Made by a program: the position numbers and the translations under genes | Source of the DNA: Perlabentimonas sp041656735 | Lineage (GTDB): Bacteria > Bacteroidota > Bacteroidia > Bacteroidales > Tenuifilaceae | DNA: 64,000 bases | Assembly (NCBI GenBank): GCA_041656735.1 | Contig: JBBACY010000004.1 | Coordinates: forward strand, 1-64,000 | Reading direction: 5' to 3' | Notes under the pieces: generated by a model | What the model saw: only the letters and a program-made list of their open reading frames with translations | Database searches by the model: none | What the model was told of the DNA's origin: nothing | Part shown: positions 8,755-17,362 of the stretch, piece after piece | Position numbering within the stretch: position 1 is the stretch's first letter | How the letters are laid out: the number at the start of each line of letters is the position of its first letter

Positions 8755-11112
8755 ATGTACAAAAAAATAATCTTAAAAACTTTGCTGTTTACCTGTCTGT
8801 TTATTGCAAAAGCAGCCGTGTCACAAGAACGGCATACCATTAGCGGTTATATATACGAAAAAGGTAGTCGCGAAACTATGCCAGGAGTTAACGTATTTAT
8901 ACCCGGCACCACAACAGGAACGGCCTCAAACACCTACGGATTTTACTCGCTAAGGCTCCCAGCTGGCGAATACGAAGTTGTGTTCTCGTTTGTTGGATAC
9001 CAACCTAGATTTTTTTCAATTAAACTCGACAAGGATATCCCTCTGGAAGTTGAACTAGACCCAACTATCGAAATTGAGGCCGTTGAGGTACGAGCCGAAA
9101 TGCCAAAACAATCGAGCCGCAGTTCACAAATGAGCGTGATGGAACTACCTATACAACAAATGAAAGCGGTTCCATCGCTTTTAGGAGAAAAGGATGCACT
9201 TAAAGTTATACAGCTAATGCCAGGGGTGCAAAAAGGAAGCGAAGGTACCAGCGGACTATATGTTCGTGGAGGCGGGCCGGACCAAAACCTTATTATTCTT
9301 GATGATGCCACAGTTTACAATGCGTACCATCTATTTGGGTTTTTCTCACTCTTTAACGGCGACGCCCTCAAAAGCCTTGAACTTACCAAGGGCGGCTTCC
9401 CCGCTCGTTATGGCGGACGACTCTCCTCCGTTCTGGAGATTGTGATGAAGGATGGAAATAAGGAGAAGATATCGGGCGAAGCTGGCATCGGGGTCATCTC
9501 ATCTCGGTTAGTACTCGAGGGACCAATTGTAAAAGACAAAGCATCGTTTATAATCTCGGGACGCAGAACCTACTACGATATTTTGGCTCGCCCATTTATG
9601 CCCGATGACATAAAGTTAGGTCTGTTTTTTTACGATCTAACGGCAAAAGCCAACTGGGAAATTAATCGTAAGAATAAACTATTCCTAAGTGGATACTTTG
9701 GTAAAGATAAGTTCTCTGGCCAAGAAAGGGAAACTAACAGCGCCATTGAAGCTGGAATGTTTTGGGACAATGCCACATCGACCATACGATGGAACCATAT
9801 ATTTAAAAGTAACCTTTTCTCAAACCTCTCGCTAATATTAAGTAACTATCGCCTTAAAATTACGACCAAAGAAAAATACGATGGAAACACTTTCGAGTTA
9901 AGCTACCGATCAGGAATACGTGACGTAGGTGCAAAATACGATTTCACATGGATGCCCCTACCCTCGCATACTATTCGATTTGGCCTTAACTCCATATGGC
10001 ACAGTTTTAACCCCAGCGCCGTTATACTTAAAGACACATACACTAATGATTTTATACGTGAAGTAAATACCATAAACACGTATGAATCGGGCATTTATCT
10101 TGAAGATGAAGTAAAAATATTTGACAGGGGGATTATTAATGCTGGGTTACGACTCTCGCACCACTTTCACGCTGGCACTTCGAACTTATCGCTAGAACCA
10201 CGTATATCGGGTAGTCTTTTCCTCACAAAAACATTATCGGCAAAAGCTTCATACGCACATATGAACCAGCATATACACTTGCTTAGCAACACAGGAATTG
10301 GGCTTCCGACCGACCTATGGGTTCCAGCCACCAAATTTGCGCCATCGCAGGATAGTCGGCAAGTGGCTGCTGGGTTTGTCAAAGACCTGAGGGATATATC
10401 CACAACCCTTTCGCTTGAAGGGTATTACAAAGAATCGAAAAACGTTATTGCCTACCGCGAAGGGGCCAGCTTTTTAATGTTTGACGACCCCACCGGCGCT
10501 ACCGAAATAAAATGGGAAGATAACGTTACAAGCGGTACTAGTTTGTCTTACGGAGCAGAACTACTAGCTCATAAAAAAAGCGGACGCTTCTCTGGTTGGG
10601 TTGGCTATACCCTATCATGGACCCAACACCAATTCGACGAAATAAACAACGGAAAACCATTCTGGGCTAGATACGACCGCCGGCATGATATATCTGTTGT
10701 AGGTATTTTCGAAATAAGTGAAGGCATAACCATTTCGGGCACATGGGTTTACGGTACAGGCAATGCAATAACCTTACCGCTGGCTATATATCCTATAAGA
10801 GAAAACGCACCAAGTGCGAACAATTTGTGGGATGGAAACATACAAGATTACGGTGAAAAAAACGGCTTCAGAATGGCACCATACCATAGGCTCGACCTAA
10901 GTGTTCAACTTCACAAAAAACTAAAGAGTTACGAAAGAACATGGGAGTTTGGAGTGTACAATGCCTATAACCGTCAAAATCCTTTCGTATATTTTGTTGA
11001 TGAAAATGCGTCGTACAACCAGGAAACCGGCGAGTACACCTACACCAGCAAACTAAAACAAGTAAGTCTATTCCAATTTATTCCATCTGTATCATGGTCA
11101 ATTAAATTTTAA
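8755..11112 (+). CDS. TonB-dependent receptor with carboxypeptidase-like N-domain
   Basis: This 785-residue outer-membrane protein has a signal peptide (1-23), a CarboxypepD_reg-like beta-sandwich (about 26-110: HTISGYIYEKGSRETMPGVNVFIPG), a TonB plug (about 125-235, with VRGGGPDQNLIILDD) and a 22-strand-type barrel ending in the outer-membrane signature phenylalanine (WSIKF). It is shorter than SusC proteins and belongs to the group that partners with DUF4249 lipoproteins, not SusD. The DUF4249 gene follows 4 bases later. The ligand is unknown; metal or siderophore uptake is possible for this class. Confidence 0.9.
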   Translation: MYKKIILKTLLFTCLFIAKAAVSQERHTISGYIYEKGSRETMPGVNVFIPGTTTGTASNTYGFYSLRLPAGEYEVVFSFVGYQPRFFSIKLDKDIPLEVELDPTIEIEAVEVRAEMPKQSSRSSQMSVMELPIQQMKAVPSLLGEKDALKVIQLMPGVQKGSEGTSGLYVRGGGPDQNLIILDDATVYNAYHLFGFFSLFNGDALKSLELTKGGFPARYGGRLSSVLEIVMKDGNKEKISGEAGIGVISSRLVLEGPIVKDKASFIISGRRTYYDILARPFMPDDIKLGLFFYDLTAKANWEINRKNKLFLSGYFGKDKFSGQERETNSAIEAGMFWDNATSTIRWNHIFKSNLFSNLSLILSNYRLKITTKEKYDGNTFELSYRSGIRDVGAKYDFTWMPLPSHTIRFGLNSIWHSFNPSAVILKDTYTNDFIREVNTINTYESGIYLEDEVKIFDRGIINAGLRLSHHFHAGTSNLSLEPRISGSLFLTKTLSAKASYAHMNQHIHLLSNTGIGLPTDLWVPATKFAPSQDSRQVAAGFVKDLRDISTTLSLEGYYKESKNVIAYREGASFLMFDDPTGATEIKWEDNVTSGTSLSYGAELLAHKKSGRFSGWVGYTLSWTQHQFDEINNGKPFWARYDRRHDISVVGIFEISEGITISGTWVYGTGNAITLPLAIYPIRENAPSANNLWDGNIQDYGEKNGFRMAPYHRLDLSVQLHKKLKSYERTWEFGVYNAYNRQNPFVYFVDENASYNQETGEYTYTSKLKQVSLFQFIPSVSWSIKF

Positions 11113-11116
11113 TTTT

Positions 11117-12013
11117 ATGAACATAATAAATAGCAAAACAATAAAATATATTGCAATTGCACTAGCTGCAACCATGCATTATAGCTGCATCAAGGAGGTT
11201 GAAAACCTAAACCTACCCAACACCCAACCCAAACTTGTGGTGCAATCATTTATTTCTCCAGGCGATTCGATAATAGCAACAGTTTACGCATCGAAACCTA
11301 TAAACTACAACATTACAGGTACGCACTACTCCACATTCGATACAATAAAAACAGCCACTGTTACCCTCACCAATTTAACCAACGGCAGTAGTACCACGAT
11401 ACCCTTTGATACCGATAAAAAAAAGTACATACTTCATCCCCTCGACTTTACCATTGAAAAAGGAATCGAGTACGAGCTTAACGTTACAGCAAATAAATTT
11501 AATCCAATAACAACCCGAACAACCGTACCAACAGGATTAGCCTCAGTCACTATCAGCAAAATTGACACTACTCGTGGTAGTCAATTTGAGAGCTCAGTAA
11601 TAAGAATTAACGGTTTTTTTAACGACCCAGCCAACGAGGTAAACTTTTATCAATTTTCAAGTTACATAATAAATGAATATTTCTCGGGAGAAGGGTATGA
11701 AATTATGTATTCGACTTACAATAGCACCTATGTTACCGACAATAATCACAATGGAGGGAATGTGGTTTTTAAGCATGAAACCCACTATTGGGAAAACGAA
11801 ACTGTAAACGGATTTAACAATACTAACACCCTGATACTATATATGTATGAGGTTGACGAACATTACTATCGTTTTCATAAATCGCTCGAAACTATTAGCG
11901 ATATAATGGATAATCCGTTCACCGAATCGGCTCATCTATATTCAAACATTGAAGGAGGCTTGGGCGTATTTGCCTCTTTCGTTAGGGTAGAACAAACTAG
12001 TACGAAGGAATAA
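11117..12013 (+). CDS. DUF4249 family lipoprotein
   Basis: This 298-residue protein carries a lipoprotein signal with the acceptor at Cys24 (MHYSC). The early segment KLVVQSFISPGDSIIATVYASKPI and the later strand-rich region (NEVNFYQFSSYIIN...) are typical of DUF4249, found almost only in Bacteroidota beside TonB receptors. It probably sits on the outer membrane as the accessory subunit of the upstream receptor, by analogy with SusD. No further enzymatic motif is visible. Confidence 0.85.
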   Translation: MNIINSKTIKYIAIALAATMHYSCIKEVENLNLPNTQPKLVVQSFISPGDSIIATVYASKPINYNITGTHYSTFDTIKTATVTLTNLTNGSSTTIPFDTDKKKYILHPLDFTIEKGIEYELNVTANKFNPITTRTTVPTGLASVTISKIDTTRGSQFESSVIRINGFFNDPANEVNFYQFSSYIINEYFSGEGYEIMYSTYNSTYVTDNNHNGGNVVFKHETHYWENETVNGFNNTNTLILYMYEVDEHYYRFHKSLETISDIMDNPFTESAHLYSNIEGGLGVFASFVRVEQTSTKE

Positions 12014-12084
12014 AATCTAACCTTTTTACAGCATATGAGCCATACTTAACGACAAAAAACAAACATCTTAACCAATATATATTA

Positions 12085-12116
12085 TTTGCTTTTTAGCTAA
12101 TAAACAGCTAGTTTTG
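12085..12116 (+). promoter_or_regulatory. Promoter of the DUF4290-murA operon
   Basis: TTTG at 12085-12088 and TAGTTTTG at 12109-12116 are separated by 20 bases, a full match to the Bacteroidota -33/-7 consensus and the best promoter in the window. Predicted start is near 12123, giving a leader of about 84 nt to the ATG at 12207. Confidence 0.65.
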
Positions 12117-12206
12117 CATATTATTAGCATCTCCTATAAATGGAGAAAACAATCTGCCGTTTAAATATTTATATCGCCACCAATACATATAACAACAACA
12201 CAGTAA

Positions 12207-12797
12207 ATGGAATACAACACCCAGCTTAAATCGCTAGCACTACCCGAGTACGGAAGACATATACAAACTATGGTTAATCAACTTATGGAGATTGACAACC
12301 CCGAGGAACGAAACAAAATGGCAAAATCCATAATTGCGGTTATGGGAAATATGAACCCGCATCTACGCGACATTAATGATTTTAAGCATAAGCTTTGGGA
12401 TCATCTTCACATAATGGCAAATTTTAATCTCGAAATCGATTCGCCATACCCTAAGCCTGAAGCCTCGGTTATATACGAAAAGCCACAGAGAGTCCCATAT
12501 CCTGGGCACCCAATTAAGCGTAAGCACTATGGCAGATCTATCACACTTATGATAGAAAAAGCCATTGAGATGGAAAATGAAGAGCAAAAAGAGGAACTTA
12601 CGCGCCTAATTGCAAACCATATGAAAAAGTCGTACCTAATTTGGAATACGGATTCCGTTTCTGACGACGATATTCTTCGAGATATGAAAGAGTTAAGTAA
12701 TGGAAAACTCCTACCATCACCAAGTTTTAAGTTTAACGAGATACGCGAAAGCACCCCCCAAAAACCACGCAAAAAGTTTCAATCGCGAAAAAAATAG
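12207..12797 (+). CDS. DUF4290 family protein
   Basis: This 196-residue cytosolic protein begins MEYNTQLKSLALPEYGRHIQ, the hallmark of DUF4290, and is helical with a very basic C-terminus (KPRKKFQSRKK). The family is restricted to Bacteroidota and commonly sits immediately before murA, as here with an 8-base gap, so a link to peptidoglycan precursor synthesis or its control is plausible but unproven. No catalytic motif is visible. Confidence 0.88.
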   Translation: MEYNTQLKSLALPEYGRHIQTMVNQLMEIDNPEERNKMAKSIIAVMGNMNPHLRDINDFKHKLWDHLHIMANFNLEIDSPYPKPEASVIYEKPQRVPYPGHPIKRKHYGRSITLMIEKAIEMENEEQKEELTRLIANHMKKSYLIWNTDSVSDDDILRDMKELSNGKLLPSPSFKFNEIRESTPQKPRKKFQSRKK

Positions 12798-12805
12798 CGG
12801 ACAAC

Positions 12806-14113
12806 ATGGCAAGTTTCGAAATTACCGGAGGTAAAACCCTTAAAGGAGAGATTACCCCACAAGGAGCAAAAAACGAGGCGCTTCAAATTATTTGTGCAGT
12901 ACTTTTAACCCCACAAGAGGTTACCATAAAAAACATTCCCAACATCAGGGACGTAAACAAGCTTATTGAGCTTCTTGCTTCAATAGGGGTTGAGGTAAAC
13001 AGAATATCACCATCAACCTGCACATTTAAAGCTGAGAACGTCGACCTAGACTACCTAAAAACCAATGAATTTAAAGAAAAGGCAGCAGCCTTAAGGGGTT
13101 CAATAATGATTGTAGGCCCAATGCTTGGCCGTTTTGGCGTTGGGTACATCCCACAACCTGGAGGTGATAAAATTGGACGACGCCGAGTTGACACACACTT
13201 CATTGGCTTCCAAAAACTAGGCGCCACCTTTACCTTTAACGCGAAGGAAAAATTTTATGAGGTTAAGGGCAAGAACCTAAAAGGCGCATATATGCTACTC
13301 GATGAAGCTTCGGTTACCGGGACAGCTAATATTGTTATGGCGGCAGTACTTACTCCTGGCAAAACTACCATATTTAATGCAGCATGCGAACCCTACCTTC
13401 AGCAACTTTGCAAAATGCTTTGCCGAATGGGTGCTAAAATAAGCGGAATAGGGTCAAACCTACTTACCATTGAAGGAGTTGACTCACTTGGCGGAACCGA
13501 GCACACCATACTTCCCGATATGATTGAGGTTGGCTCATTTATCGGTCTAGCGGCTATGACTCGCAGTAGTATAACCATAAAAAATGTTTCGTACGACGAT
13601 CTGGGTATTATACCTAACTCTTTCCGTCGACTAGGCATAAAGTTCAATCGGGTTGGCGACGATATTGTAGTTGCCCAACAGGATAACTACGAGATTGAAT
13701 CATTTATTGATGGTTCAATAATGACAATAGCCGATGCACCATGGCCCGGGCTCACACCCGACCTACTTAGCGTTTTACTTGTAGTAGCTACGCAGGCAAA
13801 GGGTGCAGTTCTTATTCATCAAAAAATGTTCGAGAGCCGTCTGTTCTTTGTTGATAAGCTAATTGATATGGGTGCTCAAATAATACTTTGCGACCCCCAC
13901 CGTGCCACAGTTATTGGGCACAACCACCAAATAAAACTAAGGGCAACCTCTATGGTATCACCCGATATTAGGGCTGGTGTTGCACTTCTTATTGCTGCCC
14001 TTTCTGCCGACGGAACAAGCGTTATACATAACATTGAGCAAATTGACCGCGGTTACCAAAACATTGAAGAACGATTAAATGTTTTGGGAGCGCAAATAGT
14101 GAGAAGAGATTAA
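12806..14113 (+). CDS. murA: UDP-N-acetylglucosamine 1-carboxyvinyltransferase
   Basis: MurA adds enolpyruvate from PEP to UDP-GlcNAc, the first committed step of peptidoglycan synthesis in the cytosol. The 435-residue length and the substrate-binding GAKNEA (Lys22, Asn23) fit the family. The active-site loop reads PQPGGDKIGRRRVD: residue 121 is Asp (codon 13166-13168), where Escherichia coli MurA has the Cys115 that fosfomycin alkylates. The same replacement is known in mycobacterial and chlamydial MurA and gives intrinsic fosfomycin resistance. The gene lies 8 bases after the DUF4290 gene. Confidence 0.96.
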   Translation: MASFEITGGKTLKGEITPQGAKNEALQIICAVLLTPQEVTIKNIPNIRDVNKLIELLASIGVEVNRISPSTCTFKAENVDLDYLKTNEFKEKAAALRGSIMIVGPMLGRFGVGYIPQPGGDKIGRRRVDTHFIGFQKLGATFTFNAKEKFYEVKGKNLKGAYMLLDEASVTGTANIVMAAVLTPGKTTIFNAACEPYLQQLCKMLCRMGAKISGIGSNLLTIEGVDSLGGTEHTILPDMIEVGSFIGLAAMTRSSITIKNVSYDDLGIIPNSFRRLGIKFNRVGDDIVVAQQDNYEIESFIDGSIMTIADAPWPGLTPDLLSVLLVVATQAKGAVLIHQKMFESRLFFVDKLIDMGAQIILCDPHRATVIGHNHQIKLRATSMVSPDIRAGVALLIAALSADGTSVIHNIEQIDRGYQNIEERLNVLGAQIVRRD

Positions 14114-14223
14114 CGGCTTACCAGTAATCATATTTAGTTAAACTGTGCCAAATTGACTGTATTTTCTAATTGGCAAGTCTTTTGCTTTGCTTCTGTGTTA
14201 ACCAGAAAATTTTAAAAATAGAT

Positions 14224-14829
14224 ATGAGCAAGAAAATATCTTCGAAAGAAAAAGAGGATGCGACCAAAAAGGTTGAGCATACCGAGGGGATGCAACAAGA
14301 GGCAAGCCCTACCAAAGAAAAAATAGAGGAAAACGGAGCGGAATGCGAAGAGGGAGAACAGCCCGTTGCAATTGAGGTTGACCCAATTGACGAGCTACAA
14401 AATCAACTTAACGAATCGAAAGATAAGTACATTAGGCTATCTGCCGAGTTCGACAATTTCCGAAAGCGAACCCTACGCGAAAAGATGGATCTGATGAAGT
14501 ATGCTTCAGAGGATGTTATAAAAGGCATACTACCCCTTATTGACGATTTTGAACGTGCAATTACGCATAGCGAAACCGCTTCCGATATTGAAGCAATGAA
14601 ACAGGGCCTCGTTCTTATCCATGGAAAATTTTTGGACTTTCTAAAGAATAATGGTGTAAAGGAAATTGAGGCAATGGAGCAGGAACTTGATACAGATAAG
14701 CACGATGCAGTAACCAAGACTCCAGCACCCAAAGATAAACTCAAGGGCAAAATAGTTGATGTTGTACAAAAGGGTTATATGCTGAACGATAAAGTAATTC
14801 GTTTCTCAAAAGTTGTAATTGGTGAGTAA
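14224..14829 (+). CDS. grpE: Nucleotide exchange factor GrpE
   Basis: GrpE releases ADP from DnaK and works with DnaJ, encoded next. The 201-residue product has an acidic disordered N-terminus (about 1-60), a long coiled coil (about 60-115, LNESKDKYIRLSAEFDNFRKR) and the C-terminal beta domain (KDKLKGKIVDVVQKGYMLNDKVIRFSKVVIGE). I chose the ATG at 14224 over a TTG at 14170 because the extra 18 residues are hydrophobic and unlike GrpE. Nineteen bases separate it from dnaJ. Confidence 0.95.
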   Translation: MSKKISSKEKEDATKKVEHTEGMQQEASPTKEKIEENGAECEEGEQPVAIEVDPIDELQNQLNESKDKYIRLSAEFDNFRKRTLREKMDLMKYASEDVIKGILPLIDDFERAITHSETASDIEAMKQGLVLIHGKFLDFLKNNGVKEIEAMEQELDTDKHDAVTKTPAPKDKLKGKIVDVVQKGYMLNDKVIRFSKVVIGE

Positions 14830-14848
14830 GAAAACAGATAAGTTATAG

Positions 14849-16000
14849 ATGTCAAAAAGAGATTATTACGAAGTATTAGGCGTATCAAAAAGCGCCACCA
14901 AGGATGAGATAAAAAAGGCTTACCGAAAAATGGCCATAAAGTATCATCCTGACAAAAATCCAGGCGATAATACGTCCGAAGACAAGTTTAAAGAAGCTGC
15001 CGAAGCTTACGAAGTGCTTGCCGACGATAATAAACGTGGACGTTACGACCAGTTTGGCCATGCCGGAATGAATGGTGGAAGGGGTGGATACAGCGGTGGT
15101 GGTATGACCATGGATGATATATTTAGTCAATTTGGCGATATTTTTGGCGGACACTTTGGCAGTTCGTTTGGCGGGTTTGGTGGCGGACGTAGCACCTCAC
15201 GAAGAGTGGCAAGAGGCTCGGACCTTAGGGTTAAGGTTAAGCTTAACCTGCAGGACATTGCCAATGGAGTTGAGAAAAAGATTAAGGTTAACAAGTATGT
15301 TAATTGTAATTCTTGCTCTGGAACAGGCGCCGCCGATGGTTCGTCGCACTCAACCTGCTCAACTTGTAGAGGTTCTGGTTATGTAGCACGTGTTACCAAC
15401 ACGCTGCTTGGCCAAATGCAAACCACATCGCCATGCCCAACATGTAATGGCGAAGGAAAAATAATAACCAACAAATGTACTAGCTGCTCGGGCGAAGGGG
15501 TTGTTCGCGATGCGGAGGTTATAACAATAAAAATACCTGCCGGCGTAGCCGAAGGTATGCAAATGTCAGTTTCTGGAAAAGGGAATGCGGCCCGTCGCGG
15601 TGGCATTAATGGCGACCTGCTCGTTCTTATTGAAGAGGAGAAGGATCCGAACCTAACTCGCGATGGAAACGATCTTATTTACAGCTTATATCTCAGTTTT
15701 CCCGATGCATCGTTGGGTGCTGCGGTTGAAATTCCAACGGTTGACGGCAAGGTGAAAATAAAAATTGAACCTGGTACCCAACCTGGTCGAGTGCTTCGCC
15801 TACGAAGTAAAGGTTTACCCGATGTGAATGGGTATGGACGCGGCGACCTACTGGTTAGTATTAATGTATGGGTTCCCAAAACTCTCACAAAAGAAGAAAA
15901 AACTACTTTAGAGAAGTTAAATAAATCAGCAAACTTTGTACCTGCTCCAGATTCGAGCGAGAAGAATTTCTTTGAACGGATGCGAAGTTTTTTTGATTAG
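14849..16000 (+). CDS. dnaJ: Chaperone DnaJ
   Basis: This 383-residue type I DnaJ has a J domain with HPD at 33-35, a Gly/Phe-rich linker (about 72-115), four CxxCxGxG zinc-binding repeats (CNSCSGTG, CSTCRGSG, CPTCNGEG, CTSCSGEG) and the C-terminal substrate-binding domains. It stimulates DnaK ATPase and delivers clients. It is cotranscribed with grpE and ends before a hairpin terminator at 16020. Confidence 0.96.
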   Translation: MSKRDYYEVLGVSKSATKDEIKKAYRKMAIKYHPDKNPGDNTSEDKFKEAAEAYEVLADDNKRGRYDQFGHAGMNGGRGGYSGGGMTMDDIFSQFGDIFGGHFGSSFGGFGGGRSTSRRVARGSDLRVKVKLNLQDIANGVEKKIKVNKYVNCNSCSGTGAADGSSHSTCSTCRGSGYVARVTNTLLGQMQTTSPCPTCNGEGKIITNKCTSCSGEGVVRDAEVITIKIPAGVAEGMQMSVSGKGNAARRGGINGDLLVLIEEEKDPNLTRDGNDLIYSLYLSFPDASLGAAVEIPTVDGKVKIKIEPGTQPGRVLRLRSKGLPDVNGYGRGDLLVSINVWVPKTLTKEEKTTLEKLNKSANFVPAPDSSEKNFFERMRSFFD

Positions 16001-16019
16001 CTCCAAATAAAAAAACAGG

Positions 16020-16065
16020 AACACGGATTACTTGCAGGTTTGCAATAATCCGTGTTTCTGCGTTT
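16020..16065 (+). terminator. Terminator after dnaJ
   Basis: The arms aacacggatta (16020-16030) and taatccgtgtt (16046-16056) pair perfectly and are extended by ttgca/tgcaa around a 4-base loop with one bulged C. A short T tract (16062-16066) follows. Confidence 0.75.
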
Positions 16066-16133
16066 TTAGCTAAATATTATATTGTACGGCTTATGAAAAT
16101 CTGCCATATACATTCAAGTTAAACTTAAAAACG

Positions 16134-16141
16134 TATTTTTG
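16134..16141 (+). promoter_or_regulatory. -7 box (TATTTTTG) of mnmH
   Basis: TATTTTTG matches TAnnTTTG and lies 32 bases before the GTG start at 16174. The -33 element is not evident. Confidence 0.45.
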
Positions 16142-16173
16142 TACCTAATTACAAATATTACTAACTGCTTTAC

Positions 16174-17196
16174 GTGAAACCCATCGACCCAAACGAACTA
16201 TTTACAATTACTGCTGGTAACCCAATAATCGACGTTAGAACTCCCGCCGAATTTGCCGCAGGCAATATTCCTGGTGCCATTAACATACCACTCTTTACCA
16301 ACGACGAGCGAGCCGAAGTAGGTACTCTATACAAGCAGGTAAGTCAAAGGAGTGCCTTTCTTCGAGCGCTTGATATTGTTGGTCCCAAAATGTCGGAACT
16401 GGTAAAGCAAGCCAGTGCAATTAAATATAACGACAAACTAATAATACAATGCTGGCGTGGGGGTATGCGCTCAGAATCGGTTGCTTGGCTACTGAATACT
16501 GCTGGCATTCCGGCCACAAAGGTTGTGGGGGGTTACAAAGGATTTCGCCGGTATGCTGCCTCGATTATTAATAAGTATTGGAAATTTAGGGTTATAACTG
16601 CCTGCACTGGCAGCGGAAAAACAGAACTACTACTAAAGTTAAAAGAGATGGGTGAGCAAACAATTGATTTGGAAGGGCTTGCCAATCATAAGGGTTCGGT
16701 TTTTGGCGGTATGGGACACACACCACAACCTACCACCGAACAATTTGAGAACGACCTGTTTTGGGCCATCAAGGACTTTGATGTAAACCGAACCATTTGG
16801 GTAGAAGATGAGTCGGCTTGCATTGGCCATGTTTATGTTCCTCAAGAATTTTATAAACGAATGCACTTTAGCCCATTAGTTAAGTTCGATTTGGCAACAG
16901 ACGACCGCATTGAAAGATTGGTTAGCGAGTATGCTCAATTTGACAAGGATGGATTAGCTCATGCTATAGGCAAAATAACCAAGCGGCTGGGTAACGATAA
17001 CGCAAAGTTGGCAATTGAGGCCATTGATGATGGCAACTTTCATAAGGCGTCGCGAATTCTTTTACAGTACTACGATAAAGCATACAACCACAGCGTTGAG
17101 GAGCGTCGAAAACTGGTTGAGTTCGAAAAAAGCTATGAGCATTTTAATGCCGAAGCAATAGCAATGGATATTCTAGAAGCGTTAAAAACAGCCTAA
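16174..17196 (+). CDS. mnmH: tRNA 2-selenouridine synthase
   Basis: MnmH (SelU, YbbB) converts 2-thiouridine at the wobble position of certain tRNAs to 2-selenouridine through a geranylated intermediate. The 340-residue protein has an N-terminal rhodanese domain with the catalytic Cys93 in QCWRGGMRSE and a C-terminal P-loop domain (TACTGSGKTELL, about 148-159). The start is GTG at 16174; upstream sequence holds a -7 box and no in-frame alternative. SelD, which makes the selenophosphate donor, is not in this window. Confidence 0.92.
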   Translation: MKPIDPNELFTITAGNPIIDVRTPAEFAAGNIPGAINIPLFTNDERAEVGTLYKQVSQRSAFLRALDIVGPKMSELVKQASAIKYNDKLIIQCWRGGMRSESVAWLLNTAGIPATKVVGGYKGFRRYAASIINKYWKFRVITACTGSGKTELLLKLKEMGEQTIDLEGLANHKGSVFGGMGHTPQPTTEQFENDLFWAIKDFDVNRTIWVEDESACIGHVYVPQEFYKRMHFSPLVKFDLATDDRIERLVSEYAQFDKDGLAHAIGKITKRLGNDNAKLAIEAIDDGNFHKASRILLQYYDKAYNHSVEERRKLVEFEKSYEHFNAEAIAMDILEALKTA

Positions 17197-17300
17197 ATAT
17201 CGCACCATCCGCTGTGTCAGAATACCTATGGCAAACTATTTAATAGAAAGTTTCTAGAAGTCTTGTTACATAATGTAAAAACAAAACCCACAGCATAAAA

Positions 17301-17333
17301 AATGCGGAGTAATGAGAACCACAACCCCGCATT
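17301..17333 (-). terminator. Probable terminator of the C69 dipeptidase gene
   Basis: Inverted repeat AATGCGG/CCGCATT with a 19-base loop. On the reverse strand it is followed by a run of T (TTTTTTATG), and it lies 30 bases downstream of the dipeptidase stop. The large loop lowers confidence. Confidence 0.5.
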
Positions 17334-17362
17334 GATAAAGCGAATACAATAAGTTTATGCTA

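Noticed and set aside
14170..14223. Upstream extension of GrpE
   Set aside because: TTG start, hydrophobic cysteine-rich extension unlike GrpE; the ATG at 14224 gives a standard N-terminus.
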